A stretch of DNA of 17,564 bases from UBA3210 sp963648895. GTDB lineage: Bacteria; Bacillota_I; Bacilli_A; RFN20; CAG-449. Location: contig CAVJGK010000015.1 of assembly GCA_963648895.1 (NCBI GenBank), forward strand, positions 1 through 17,564, in the 5' to 3' direction. Under the pieces are notes generated by a model. The model ran no database searches, was not told the origin of the DNA, and saw nothing but the letters and a program-made list of their open reading frames with translations. Shown piece after piece: positions 1 through 7,640 of this stretch; the first letter of the stretch is position 1; each line of letters opens with the position of its first letter. The translations under genes were made by a program, and so were the position numbers.

Positions 1-31
1 AAATAATAATTTAGATTAATATTTATATTTA

Positions 32-54
32 TTTAATACTTCTAAAGTATTAAA
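32..54. other. AT-rich hairpin upstream of the peptidase gene
   Basis: Arms at 32-41 and 45-54 are perfectly complementary around a 3-nt loop. The stem is almost all A/T and no clear T-run follows, so it could be the weak terminator of a gene left of the window or an operator. The rest of 1-85 shows no gene and no convincing promoter. Confidence 0.3.
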
Positions 55-85
55 ATTATTGATAAGTTAAGGAGAATAACTTTAT

Positions 86-2968
86 ATGAATATTAATGAT
101 GTAATACATGGATTTAAACTTATATCCATTCGTGATTGTAACGACGTTAAAGTTACTATGTATGAATTTGAACATATCAAATCAAAAGGTAAGTTAGTGT
201 ATCTAGCAAATGATGATACTAATGCAAGTTTTGCAATTGGATTTAAAACTTTACCTAATGATCATACCGGCGTATGCCATATTATTGAACACTCAGTTTT
301 ATGTGGATCTAAAAAATATCCATTAAAAGAACCATTTGTAAATTTATTAAAAACAAGTTTATCAACATTCTTAAATGCTTTTACAGCTTCAGATTGGACA
401 ATGTATCCTTTCGCAAGCCAAACACCAAAGGATTATGATAATATTCTTTCTATTTATTTGGATGCAGTATTTAATCCTATTTCAATTGTTAATAATAAAC
501 CATTCTTACAAGAAGGTTGGCATTTAGAATTAATGGATGAAGAATCTTTACCTTGTTATAAAGGTGTTGTTTATAATGAAATGAAAGGTGCAACATCAGG
601 TGTTGATGAACAACTTTCATATGCAACAAAAGATATCATGTTTAAAGATACTCCATATCATTGGAATTCAGGTGGAGATCCTGAATATATTCCTACTTTA
701 ACATATAAACAATATTGTGACTTCTATAAATCACATTATGTTCCTTCTAATGCATTATGTGTTTTATATGGACAAATGGATATTGAAAAGAGATTAAAAT
801 TTATTGATAAATATTATTCTAAATATGATTATGTTGAATCTTTAAAAATTGTTCCTCAAAAACCTCATATCAATTTAGATTATCAAAAAGAATATGCTCT
901 TGGTCAAGGAGAAGATATTAAAGATAATACATATTTCTCATTATGTTATAGACTTGCAGATTATAACGACCAAAGAGAAAATATGGCTTGCTCCATATTA
1001 TTTGAAACATTATTAAGCGATAATGATTCACCTTTAAAGAAGGCTTTATTAGATGCAAAAATGGGTCAAGATGTTTCTTATTCATTAGATGATAATAACA
1101 TTACTACTTCTTTAACTTTAACATTAGAAAAATCTAATCCTGAAATGAAAGAAAAATTCAAGAAAGTATTTGAAGATGAAGTTAAGAAATTCGTTGATAA
1201 TGGTATTGATAAAAATTTATTACTCGCAACTATAAATTACCGCGAATTTAAATCAAAAGAACTCGATATGGGTGGAATGTCAAAAGGTATTATCTTCGCG
1301 ATGAATATGATGGGATCTTTCAATTATGATGGTGATTTAATCGATACATTAGAATTCCAAAAACATTTCACTTTCCTTAAAGAAGCATTAAAGGGCGATT
1401 ATTTTGAAAAATTATTAGAAAAATATATCTTAAATTCTAACCATGTATGTGAAGTTACTTTAGTTCCAAGTTTAACTTTAGAGCAAGAAAAGTTAGATAA
1501 GATGAATAAATTAATGAAAGAAACTAAAGAAAAGATGTCTAAAGAAGAAATTAAAGATTTGGTTCAACAAACTAAAGATTTAATTGCATATCAAGAACAT
1601 GTTGATACTAAAGAAGAAATTGCTTTACTTCCTTCATTAAAATTAAAAGATATTCCTTCTAAGGTTAATTATATAGGAACTAAGAAAACAAAAGTTGGTA
1701 AATATAAAGCTATTTATCATGAAATTAGTTCTAATAATATTGCTTATATTAAATTATACTTTGGTTTAAAGAATGTCCCATATGAAGAATTAAAATATCT
1801 ACGTTTATTTAAAGCATTATTCTTAAATTGTGCGACTGGTCAACATTCTTCATTAGAATTAACTTCTTTAATTAAAACATATTTAGGATCATTTAATTTT
1901 GGTGTCTCTAAATATGAATCTAAAGATCATGAATTTAATCCATATTTAGTTTTAATGACATCTTGTTTAAATACTAATGTTTCTTATATTCCAACATTGG
2001 TTAATGAAGTTGTCAATGATACTATTTATGATAAAAATAACGTTAAACAAATTTTAACTCAAATTGTTAATTCTTCTAAACAAACTTTAATTCAAGATGG
2101 TACTCGTTTAGCTTCTGATGAAGCTAAAGCTTGCTATAATTATTCTGCAGCATTTGATACTAATTTAATAAGCGGTGTTACTGCTTATCATTTCTATAAA
2201 GATTTATTAGATAATTTTGATTATGCTGAAATTAAAAAGCATTTAAATGCACTTAAAAAAGCCATCTTTAGCAGACAAAATTTATTAATTTCTTATTCAA
2301 TCGATAAAGAATGTGAAGAAGAAATTAGAACTGCATTAGAAAAGATTGAATTAAAATCTGCAAGAATCCAAGATAAATTAGTTATTTCTTTAAATAAAGT
2401 TAATAAAAAAGCAATCATTATTCCAAGTGAAGTTTCTTATAATGTTGTGGCTAATGATTTAAGTAAATATGATCAAGATTATAATGGTCATTTGAGATTA
2501 ATTTCCCATATCTGTACTTATGATTATTTATGGAATAATGTTAGAGTTAAAGGCGGGGCATATGGAACAAGCATGTCAATTAATAAATTAAATGTCATGG
2601 CTTTAACTTCTTATCGCGATCCTAATGTTGATGGCACATATAAAGCTTATTCTTCATTATCTACTTATTTAAAAGAATTTAATGTTGAAGATAATGATTT
2701 TAAAAATTACATAATTGGTTGTTTAGGTAATTATGATTCTCCTTTATCTCCAAGCTTACAAGCAAGTTTTGGTGATGCAATGTATTTAACTCATACAACT
2801 AAGAAAGAACGCGAAATGACTAAAAAAGAAATTATTTCTTCTACTATTGAAGATGTTAATTCTTTCGCGCCGATTGTAGAAAAATTAATATCTGAAGGTG
2901 CACAAGTTACTATCGGTAATAAAGAAAAAATTTCTCAACACGATTTTGACGAAGTAATCACATTATAA
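86..2968 (+). CDS. M16C-family zinc metallopeptidase (insulinase/presequence-protease type)
   Basis: A 960-residue protein, the usual length for the single-chain M16C (PreP/falcilysin-like) peptidases, which close as a clamshell around unfolded peptides and degrade them. The inverted zinc motif HxxEH is at residues 65-69 (H65, E68 base, H69), and the third zinc ligand is probably E165 in the VVYNEMKGA segment. The C-terminal half carries the R820/Y826 pair within RVKGGAYG that helps bind substrate in this family. No signal peptide or membrane segment is seen, so a cytoplasmic oligopeptidase role is likely. The start is supported by AAGGAG at 69-74. The gene stands alone, ending in its own terminator. 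Family assignment is firm; the substrate is unknown. Confidence 0.93.
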   Translation: MNINDVIHGFKLISIRDCNDVKVTMYEFEHIKSKGKLVYLANDDTNASFAIGFKTLPNDHTGVCHIIEHSVLCGSKKYPLKEPFVNLLKTSLSTFLNAFTASDWTMYPFASQTPKDYDNILSIYLDAVFNPISIVNNKPFLQEGWHLELMDEESLPCYKGVVYNEMKGATSGVDEQLSYATKDIMFKDTPYHWNSGGDPEYIPTLTYKQYCDFYKSHYVPSNALCVLYGQMDIEKRLKFIDKYYSKYDYVESLKIVPQKPHINLDYQKEYALGQGEDIKDNTYFSLCYRLADYNDQRENMACSILFETLLSDNDSPLKKALLDAKMGQDVSYSLDDNNITTSLTLTLEKSNPEMKEKFKKVFEDEVKKFVDNGIDKNLLLATINYREFKSKELDMGGMSKGIIFAMNMMGSFNYDGDLIDTLEFQKHFTFLKEALKGDYFEKLLEKYILNSNHVCEVTLVPSLTLEQEKLDKMNKLMKETKEKMSKEEIKDLVQQTKDLIAYQEHVDTKEEIALLPSLKLKDIPSKVNYIGTKKTKVGKYKAIYHEISSNNIAYIKLYFGLKNVPYEELKYLRLFKALFLNCATGQHSSLELTSLIKTYLGSFNFGVSKYESKDHEFNPYLVLMTSCLNTNVSYIPTLVNEVVNDTIYDKNNVKQILTQIVNSSKQTLIQDGTRLASDEAKACYNYSAAFDTNLISGVTAYHFYKDLLDNFDYAEIKKHLNALKKAIFSRQNLLISYSIDKECEEEIRTALEKIELKSARIQDKLVISLNKVNKKAIIIPSEVSYNVVANDLSKYDQDYNGHLRLISHICTYDYLWNNVRVKGGAYGTSMSINKLNVMALTSYRDPNVDGTYKAYSSLSTYLKEFNVEDNDFKNYIIGCLGNYDSPLSPSLQASFGDAMYLTHTTKKEREMTKKEIISSTIEDVNSFAPIVEKLISEGAQVTIGNKEKISQHDFDEVITL

Positions 2969-2972
2969 ATAT

Positions 2973-3001
2973 AAGAACGTTATTCACTTAACGTTCTTTT
3001 T
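2973..3001 (+). terminator. Rho-independent terminator after the M16C peptidase gene
   Basis: Nine-bp stem (2973-2981 with 2990-2998, AAGAACGTT/AACGTTCTT), 8-nt loop, and a T-run at the 3' side. It lies 4 nt after the stop codon and separates this gene from the truB promoter. Confidence 0.9.
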
Positions 3002-3025
3002 ATTTATGAAATAGATAAAATAGTT

Positions 3026-3031
3026 TATAAT
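3026..3031 (+). promoter_or_regulatory. Promoter -10 element for truB-ribF
   Basis: Perfect TATAAT with only a poor -35 (TTTATG, 17-nt spacing). Expected transcript start is near 3038, which would leave a leader of about 10 nt that holds little more than the ribosome-binding site. The 10-mer TTATAATCTA here recurs at the promoter of the gene at 5272. Confidence 0.55.
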
Positions 3032-3047
3032 CTAGTAGGTGATAAAT

Positions 3048-3893
3048 ATGGATGGAATATTATTAATTAACAAAGAAATTGGTGTTACTAGCCGTGATGT
3101 AGTAAATAAATTAATGAAGAAATTTAATACAAAAAAAATGGGACATACAGGTACATTAGATCCTTTTGCTTCTGGATTGATGATTGTTAGTATTAATAAA
3201 GGAACTAAAATATCTCAATTTATGGAAAGCTTATCAAAAGAATATATTGCTAGAGTTGTTTTAGGTAGTGATACAGATACTTTAGATTTAGATGGAAATG
3301 TCATCAATACTAAAGAAATGGAACAACCTTTAGATAAAAATAAATTATTAGAAGTTATTTCTCATTATATTGGTAATATTAGTCAAATTCCTCCAATGTA
3401 TTCAGCTTTAAAGGTCAATGGTGTTCCTTTATATAAAATGGCGAGAAATGGACAAGAAATTGAAAGAAAAGCTCGTGATATTACAATTGATAATATTCAA
3501 TTATTATCGATGGATAAGAATTCTTTTATTATCGATGTAAATTGTTCTAAAGGTACTTATATTCGTACTTTAGGCGTTGATATTGCCCATGAATATGGTT
3601 ATCCTGGACATTTAGAATTATTGACTCGTACTCGTGTTGGCAAATATCTATTAAAAAACGCTAAAACGGTTGAAGAAGTGACTGAAGATGATATTATTTC
3701 TATTTCTGATGCTTTAAGTCATATTCCAAGTGTCATAGTAGAAGGAGAAATTGAAAAGAAAGTTAGAAATGGCGTTTCTTTAAGACTTTCTAATAATCCT
3801 TTAGTTGTAGTTAAAACTAAAAATGATGAAGTTCTTGCCATTTATCAAATACAAGAAGATGGTAAACATCATTGCTTAAGAGGATTATTATAA
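3048..3893 (+). CDS. truB: tRNA pseudouridine(55) synthase TruB
   Basis: Makes pseudouridine 55 in the T-loop of elongator tRNAs. The 281-residue protein has the catalytic motif GHTGTLDPFASG with D38 as nucleophile, the PPMYSALKVNG segment and the CSKGTYIRTLG motif, all typical of TruB. I chose ATG 3048: the in-frame GTG at 3039 lies inside the AGGTGAT ribosome-binding sequence (3037-3043) and would add only three residues. The stop overlaps the start of ribF (TAATG), which indicates translational coupling. truB-ribF-rpsO is a widespread bacterial gene order and supports the assignment. The C-terminal domain is short but within the normal range. Confidence 0.96.
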   Translation: MDGILLINKEIGVTSRDVVNKLMKKFNTKKMGHTGTLDPFASGLMIVSINKGTKISQFMESLSKEYIARVVLGSDTDTLDLDGNVINTKEMEQPLDKNKLLEVISHYIGNISQIPPMYSALKVNGVPLYKMARNGQEIERKARDITIDNIQLLSMDKNSFIIDVNCSKGTYIRTLGVDIAHEYGYPGHLELLTRTRVGKYLLKNAKTVEEVTEDDIISISDALSHIPSVIVEGEIEKKVRNGVSLRLSNNPLVVVKTKNDEVLAIYQIQEDGKHHCLRGLL

Positions 3894-4798
3894 TGGAAGT
3901 TATTAAAATTAGTTTAAATGATATTCCTTCTATTAATATTGATACACTTGTTTTAGGCTATTTTGATGCTTTTCATTTAGGCCATGTAGGTTTAGTTTTT
4001 AAAGCAAAACAAATATCTTCTAACGTTGGTTTAATGACTTTTGATAAGAATCCTAAATCAGTATTATTGGATAAAGAAGTAAGTGAAATTAATTCTTTAA
4101 ATTGTCGAATTAATATAGCTTCGTCACTAGGTATAAATAAATTCATTATTTTAGAAATCAATAAAGATGTATTTTCTTTATCTAAAGAAGAATTTATTGA
4201 AAGTATTATCGATAAGATTAATCCTAAAAACATTGTAGTAGGTTATGATTATACTTATGGAAAAAATAAACAAGGCACAGTAGAAACTTTAAAAGAATTA
4301 AATAAATATCATCTATATGAAGTAAAACCATTTTTAAATGGGGCAGGAATAAAAATTTCTTCTACCTATATTAAATATTTAATTTCTCAAGGTGATATTA
4401 AAAAAGCTAATTCATATTTATATCAAGATTATCAAATAGAAGGAAAAGTTATTGAAGGTAATAAAATTGGTCGAACAATAGATTTTAATACGGCCAATAT
4501 TGATCCTAAAAATAAATATGTATTACCTAAAAAAGGCGTTTATGCTGGAATATGCATAGTGGATGAAACTAAATACAAATGCATGATTAATGTTGGATCT
4601 CATCCAACTATTAATGAATTAAATCACGATATTATCGAAGTTCATATTTTAAATTTTTCTAAAGATATTTATCAAAAACAAATAACTGTAATTTTTAAAG
4701 AAAAACTAAGAGATGAAAAGAAATTTGCTTCTTTAGAAGATTTAAAAAACGAACTAAGTAAAAACAAAATCCAAACCGATGAATTAATTAAACTTTAA
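3893..4798 (+). CDS. ribF: Bifunctional riboflavin kinase / FAD synthetase RibF
   Basis: Converts riboflavin to FMN (C-terminal kinase) and FMN to FAD (N-terminal adenylyltransferase). The 301-residue protein has the nucleotidyltransferase HxGH motif (H28-H31 in GYFDAFHLGH), the VVGYDYTYGKN segment (about 116-125) and ISSTYIKYL (155-163). The kinase domain begins near 180, with GRTIDFNTANI (193-203), NVGSHPTI (233-240) and IIEVHIL (247-253). Several usually fixed residues differ: Gly to Ala at 26, the second His of the TFxPHP motif to Asn53, and the Pro before TAN to Asn199. I prefer ATG 3893, which overlaps the truB stop and has AAGAGG at 3878-3883; a TTG start at 3872 would add seven residues inside truB. 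Assignment is firm; full dual activity is less certain because of the substitutions. Confidence 0.92.
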   Translation: MEVIKISLNDIPSINIDTLVLGYFDAFHLGHVGLVFKAKQISSNVGLMTFDKNPKSVLLDKEVSEINSLNCRINIASSLGINKFIILEINKDVFSLSKEEFIESIIDKINPKNIVVGYDYTYGKNKQGTVETLKELNKYHLYEVKPFLNGAGIKISSTYIKYLISQGDIKKANSYLYQDYQIEGKVIEGNKIGRTIDFNTANIDPKNKYVLPKKGVYAGICIVDETKYKCMINVGSHPTINELNHDIIEVHILNFSKDIYQKQITVIFKEKLRDEKKFASLEDLKNELSKNKIQTDELIKL

Positions 4799-4808
4799 TA
4801 AAAAAGTA

Positions 4809-4837
4809 TTGAATATTAATTAATAATTGGGTATGAT
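4809..4837 (+). promoter_or_regulatory. rpsO promoter
   Basis: TTGAAT (4809-4814), a 17-nt spacer and TATGAT (4832-4837): a good vegetative sigma-factor promoter with expected start near 4844. That start is immediately before the structured leader, so rpsO can be expressed separately from truB-ribF. Confidence 0.7.
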
Positions 4838-4843
4838 ATTAAA

Positions 4844-4924
4844 GCAACTTGACTAGGTTTTCGTTAAAACTCCAAGAACACTTGGTTAAGCTAAGCAAAG
4901 AAAGTAGATAAGGAGATATTTAAA
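4844..4924 (+). promoter_or_regulatory. Structured rpsO leader, candidate S15 autoregulatory element
   Basis: The leader can be folded by eye into a three-way junction. P1 is CTTGA (4848-4852) with TTAAG (4886-4890). P2 is GTTTT (4857-4861) with AAAAC (4866-4870), loop CGTT. P3 is CCAAG (4872-4876) with CTTGG (4881-4885), loop AACA. S15 binds a three-way junction in 16S rRNA, and several bacteria repress rpsO translation through leaders that mimic it, so autoregulation is the natural inference. The CTCC at 4870-4873 could alternatively pair with GGAG of the ribosome-binding site (4912-4915), which would compete with P2/P3. Fold not computed. Confidence 0.6.
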
Positions 4925-5194
4925 ATGGCACTTTCAAAAGAATTAAAACAAGAATTAGTCGCAAAATACGGTGACAATGAAAAAGACACAGGTAACGTTA
5001 AAGTTCAAATCGCTATCTTAACAAGCGAAATCAACGCATTAACATTACACTTAAAGTCAAACAAACACGATGGTTCATCAAGAAGAGGTTTATTCTCAAA
5101 AGTTGGACAAAGAAGAGGTTTATTAGACTATTTAGCTAATAAAGACTACGAAGCATATTCTAAATTAATCAAAGATTTAGGTATCAGAAAGTAA
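4925..5194 (+). CDS. rpsO: 30S ribosomal protein S15
   Basis: Eighty-nine residues, the normal S15 length. S15 binds the central domain of 16S rRNA early in 30S assembly and forms an intersubunit bridge. The sequence shows the family pattern: DTGNVKVQIAILTSEINALT, then HLKSNKHD and the RRGLFSKVGQRRGLLDYL block that contacts RNA. AAGGAGAT at 4910-4917 places the start. The codons use more AAC/ATC than neighbouring genes, consistent with high expression. In many bacteria pnp follows directly; here it lies about 6 kb downstream. Confidence 0.98.
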   Translation: MALSKELKQELVAKYGDNEKDTGNVKVQIAILTSEINALTLHLKSNKHDGSSRRGLFSKVGQRRGLLDYLANKDYEAYSKLIKDLGIRK

Positions 5195-5212
5195 GTTAAT
5201 ATTAAATTTATT

Positions 5213-5241
5213 AAAAGCCTATAATATTATGGGCTTTTTTT
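5213..5241 (+). terminator. rpsO terminator
   Basis: Stem AAAAGCC (5213-5219) with GGCTTTT (5232-5238), extended inward by a T-G and several A-T pairs, followed by seven Ts. Its end abuts the extended -10 of the next gene. Confidence 0.9.
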
Positions 5242-5249
5242 GTTATAAT
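5241..5249 (+). promoter_or_regulatory. Extended -10 promoter for the SHOCT-like gene and ispD
   Basis: TGTTATAAT fits the extended -10 form (TGn followed by TATAAT) and there is no good -35. Expected start near 5256, giving a leader of about 16 nt that carries the AAGGAG site. Confidence 0.6.
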
Positions 5250-5271
5250 CTAAGAAATGGAAGGAGAAAGT

Positions 5272-5973
5272 ATGGAAAAAGTTCAATTATGTGATCGACT
5301 TGGTAATATTAGCAATAAGAAAATTGGCTTTTCTTGGGGCTATTTTGTTTTTGGTCCTTTATATTCATTAATTCGTGGATATATTATTTCTAGCCTTCTT
5401 TTATTATTAATTACTTATTATTTGATTCCGCTTCCTGGAATGGAGACTATAACTTCTTTTATATTACAAATTTCTTTTATTGATAAAGGAATTTTAGATT
5501 TTATTTGTAAATTATTATTAGTATTTAGAACTCATCATTATTATATATTGGGTATATTTATTGTATTAATCTTCAGAATTTTAAATTCTTTCTTATTTAG
5601 ATCAAGAATGATAAGTCGTTTTATGAAGAAAAAAGAATATCGTCCATTAGAAGAAAAAGATGCTAGATTATTAATAAAATACCATGCGGCCAATGAAAAA
5701 GTGACTTTGGCGGAAGCATTTGATTTAAGAACTACTTCTTCTTATAAAACAGCCGAAGAAAACTGGTATGAAGATAACCAAAATAGAATTAATAATGTTT
5801 CTCCAAGTGAAACAAAAAGATATGCCACAAGAACCATGGCTCAAACAAAAGTGGCAATTAAAAAAGAACAAATTGAAAATTTATATAAACTTGGATTGAT
5901 TTCCAAAGAAGAATATCTTTCTCGAATTGATAATGTAGAAACTACTGAGATTCATTCTCAAGATAATAAATAG
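5272..5973 (+). CDS. Small membrane protein with DUF2628-like N-terminus and SHOCT-like C-terminus
   Basis: A 233-residue protein of unknown function. The N-terminus (about 19-36, FSWGYFVFGPLYSLIRG) resembles the start of DUF2628-type membrane proteins. Hydrophobic segments at about 38-53 and 92-108 predict at least two membrane passes with a hydrophobic stretch between. The rest (from about 111) is charged and cytoplasmic-looking, and residues 198-219 (EQIENLYKLGLISKEEYLSRI) match the SHOCT short-helix pattern often found at protein ends. I chose ATG 5272, 7 nt after AAGGAG; an in-frame ATG at 5257 overlaps that site. The TAG stop overlaps the ribosome-binding site of ispD, so the two are co-translated, but no functional link is known. 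Confidence 0.8.
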   Translation: MEKVQLCDRLGNISNKKIGFSWGYFVFGPLYSLIRGYIISSLLLLLITYYLIPLPGMETITSFILQISFIDKGILDFICKLLLVFRTHHYYILGIFIVLIFRILNSFLFRSRMISRFMKKKEYRPLEEKDARLLIKYHAANEKVTLAEAFDLRTTSSYKTAEENWYEDNQNRINNVSPSETKRYATRTMAQTKVAIKKEQIENLYKLGLISKEEYLSRIDNVETTEIHSQDNK

Positions 5974-5980
5974 GTGATTT

Positions 5981-6673
5981 ATGAATATTGTAATTTTACT
6001 GGCTGCAGGAAGTGGAACAAGAATGAATAATGTTGTTCCTAAACAATTTATTAATATAAATAATAAACCTTTAATGGTTTATCCATTAGAAACTTTTTCT
6101 TCTTGTTCATTAATTGATGAAATAATTATTGTTACATCAAAAGAATATATTTCTCAAGTCAATGATTATGTTACCCAATTTAATATTAACAAAGTAAAAG
6201 CTATTATTGAAGGAGGATCAACTCGTCAAAAATCAGTTTTTAATGCTTTGACTTATTTAAAAAAACATAATGTTAATGATCAAGATAATATTCTAATTCA
6301 TGATTCGGCTAGAGTATTAATAAGTGAAGAAATTATAAAAAATAATATCCATGCATTAGAAAAATATAATGCTGTAGATAGTGTCATTCCAATGACTGAT
6401 TCAGTTATTAAATCGGATACTGGAATTAATATAACTTCTTTATGTAAAAGAAGTGAATTATATCTATCTCAAACACCTCAAAGTTTTAAATTTAATATCA
6501 TTTATAAAGCTCATGAAAATGTTAAAAATTTAAAAGATTTTGAAATTACTGATGATTGTTCCTTAGTTTTAAAAATTGATGAAGATGTCTATTTGGTTGA
6601 AGGTTCAAGATTAAATTTTAAAATTACTACCAAAGAAGATTTATTATTACTTAAATCATTACTAAACAAATAA
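5981..6673 (+). CDS. ispD: IspD/TarI-family cytidylyltransferase, probably IspD (MEP cytidylyltransferase)
   Basis: A 230-residue nucleotidyltransferase. IspD couples CTP to 2-C-methyl-D-erythritol 4-phosphate in the non-mevalonate isoprenoid pathway; its relative TarI makes CDP-ribitol for teichoic acids. Visible motifs: LLAAGSGTRM (6-15), PKQF with K21, GGSTRQKSV (78-86), HDSAR (107-111), R157 in CKRSE, QTPQSF (164-169) and K214 in NFKITTKEDL. R157 and K214 match the substrate-binding Arg and Lys of E. coli IspD. HDSAR is closer to the IspD HDAAR form than to the DGVRP form of TarI, hence my preference. AGGTGAT at 5972-5978 supports the start and overlaps the upstream stop. No other MEP or teichoic-acid gene is in the window, so TarI is not excluded. 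Confidence 0.87.
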   Translation: MNIVILLAAGSGTRMNNVVPKQFININNKPLMVYPLETFSSCSLIDEIIIVTSKEYISQVNDYVTQFNINKVKAIIEGGSTRQKSVFNALTYLKKHNVNDQDNILIHDSARVLISEEIIKNNIHALEKYNAVDSVIPMTDSVIKSDTGINITSLCKRSELYLSQTPQSFKFNIIYKAHENVKNLKDFEITDDCSLVLKIDEDVYLVEGSRLNFKITTKEDLLLLKSLLNK

Positions 6674-6694
6674 AAGCGCATATGCGCTTTTTTT
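6672..6694 (+). terminator. ispD terminator, possibly bidirectional
   Basis: A perfect 20-bp palindrome (6672-6691, AAAAGCGCAT and its complement) followed by Ts to 6694. It overlaps the ispD stop codon and sits between two convergent genes; the reverse strand also has a short T-run, so it may also stop the leftward gene. Confidence 0.88.
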
Positions 6695-6695
6695 C

Positions 6696-7541
6696 TTACC
6701 ATGAAGTATAAGAATCTAAATCAAATCCATAAACTTGGACGACGTCCATTTGATCTAAACAAATTAAATCATGAGGTAAACATATACCTCCTCCATTATT
6801 ATCAAAATCATAACCAAAATGATGATATGCATACCAAACTAGATGCGAACATTGAGTAGAGGAAATACTATCTTTAGTGCCAAATAATCCAATAAAAACA
6901 TTATATGGAATACCTTGTAAATAATTAATTGCATATTCGGCGACTTGAGCTTTGATTGAAGGATCTACTCTAGGAGATAAAATTATAAAACTAGCTCTTT
7001 CTTGGAAATCTTTTAATGTACCAATTTCGGAAAGTTCACCATAACCATAAGATTGTAATACTCCACCGGAGGTGGAGGTGACTAGTCCGCAGTGGCCAAA
7101 TGTTTTACCACAAAATTGAGTACCATTAGAAACAATAATATCACCTACTTCAACATCGACCATTTCTGTTAATTGATCGATTGTTTGATAATAACAATAT
7201 GGACCTAAAAAATTAGATGTTACTTTAACTTCTTGTAAGAATGATGATTGAACTTTTTTTATTGTTTGTATTGAATGAGATTTATGCAAAGTACGATCTA
7301 CTCCGAATTTAGTAATACCGGTTTGATGGTATATTAAATTATAATCTTCATCGCTTAAAGTATCTTTTTTTAAGATGGAATCTAATTCAACTTTGCTTGT
7401 TTTATCATAATAATAAGTATAAGAAACGACTGCATTAGAAATAAAGCATACGCATTGTAAAATACATAATACTAAAATTAGACTACCAACAATGGATAGA
7501 GTAATTTTTAAACCTTTAAATTTAGATTTCTTCTTTGCCAT
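6696..7541 (-). CDS. Membrane-anchored YiiX-like permuted NlpC/P60 cysteine hydrolase
   Basis: A 281-residue protein with a lysine-rich N-terminus and one membrane helix at about 11-37, leaving the catalytic part outside the cell. The order of motifs is GDII (133-136), then His150 in FGHCGLV, then Cys231 in STQCSHLVWYAYHHFG. With His before Cys this is the circularly permuted papain-like fold (YiiX/YaeF/YebB, DUF830), not the classical NlpC/P60 order. Relatives include peptidoglycan amidases and lipid-active enzymes, so the substrate is open. AGAGGAAG lies just before the ATG and a TATAAT sits at 7566-7571 on this strand, right after the adhE terminator, so it is transcribed alone. Confidence 0.75.
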   Translation of the reverse strand: MAKKKSKFKGLKITLSIVGSLILVLCILQCVCFISNAVVSYTYYYDKTSKVELDSILKKDTLSDEDYNLIYHQTGITKFGVDRTLHKSHSIQTIKKVQSSFLQEVKVTSNFLGPYCYYQTIDQLTEMVDVEVGDIIVSNGTQFCGKTFGHCGLVTSTSGGVLQSYGYGELSEIGTLKDFQERASFIILSPRVDPSIKAQVAEYAINYLQGIPYNVFIGLFGTKDSISSTQCSHLVWYAYHHFGYDFDNNGGGICLPHDLICLDQMDVVQVYGFDLDSYTSW

Positions 7542-7565
7542 AATCTTCCTCTTATATATTTATAT

Positions 7566-7571
7566 ATTATA
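7566..7571 (-). promoter_or_regulatory. -10 element for the YiiX-like gene
   Basis: Perfect TATAAT on the reverse strand, about 25 nt before the ATG. No clear -35 is seen. Confidence 0.45.
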
Positions 7572-7586
7572 ATCATTTTTGGCGAT

Positions 7587-7616
7587 AAAAAAACGCTTTT
7601 AGTTAACTAAAAGCGT
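7587..7616 (-). terminator. adhE terminator
   Basis: A perfect 24-bp palindrome at 7593-7616 (ACGCTTTTAGTT and its complement), followed on the reverse strand by seven Ts. Placed 25 nt after the adhE stop. Confidence 0.93.
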
Positions 7617-7640
7617 AATTTATCAATTAATAATAATTAA

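Noticed and set aside
3039..3047. GTG start for truB three codons upstream
   Set aside because: The GTG lies inside the AGGTGAT ribosome-binding sequence; ATG 3048 is correctly spaced.
3973..4233. 86-residue reverse-strand open frame inside ribF
   Set aside because: Lies wholly inside a well-supported gene, lacks a recognisable family and is an antisense shadow.
7593..7616. Perfect 24-bp palindrome considered as an operator
   Set aside because: It is directly followed by seven Ts on the adhE strand and follows the stop codon, so a terminator explains it fully.
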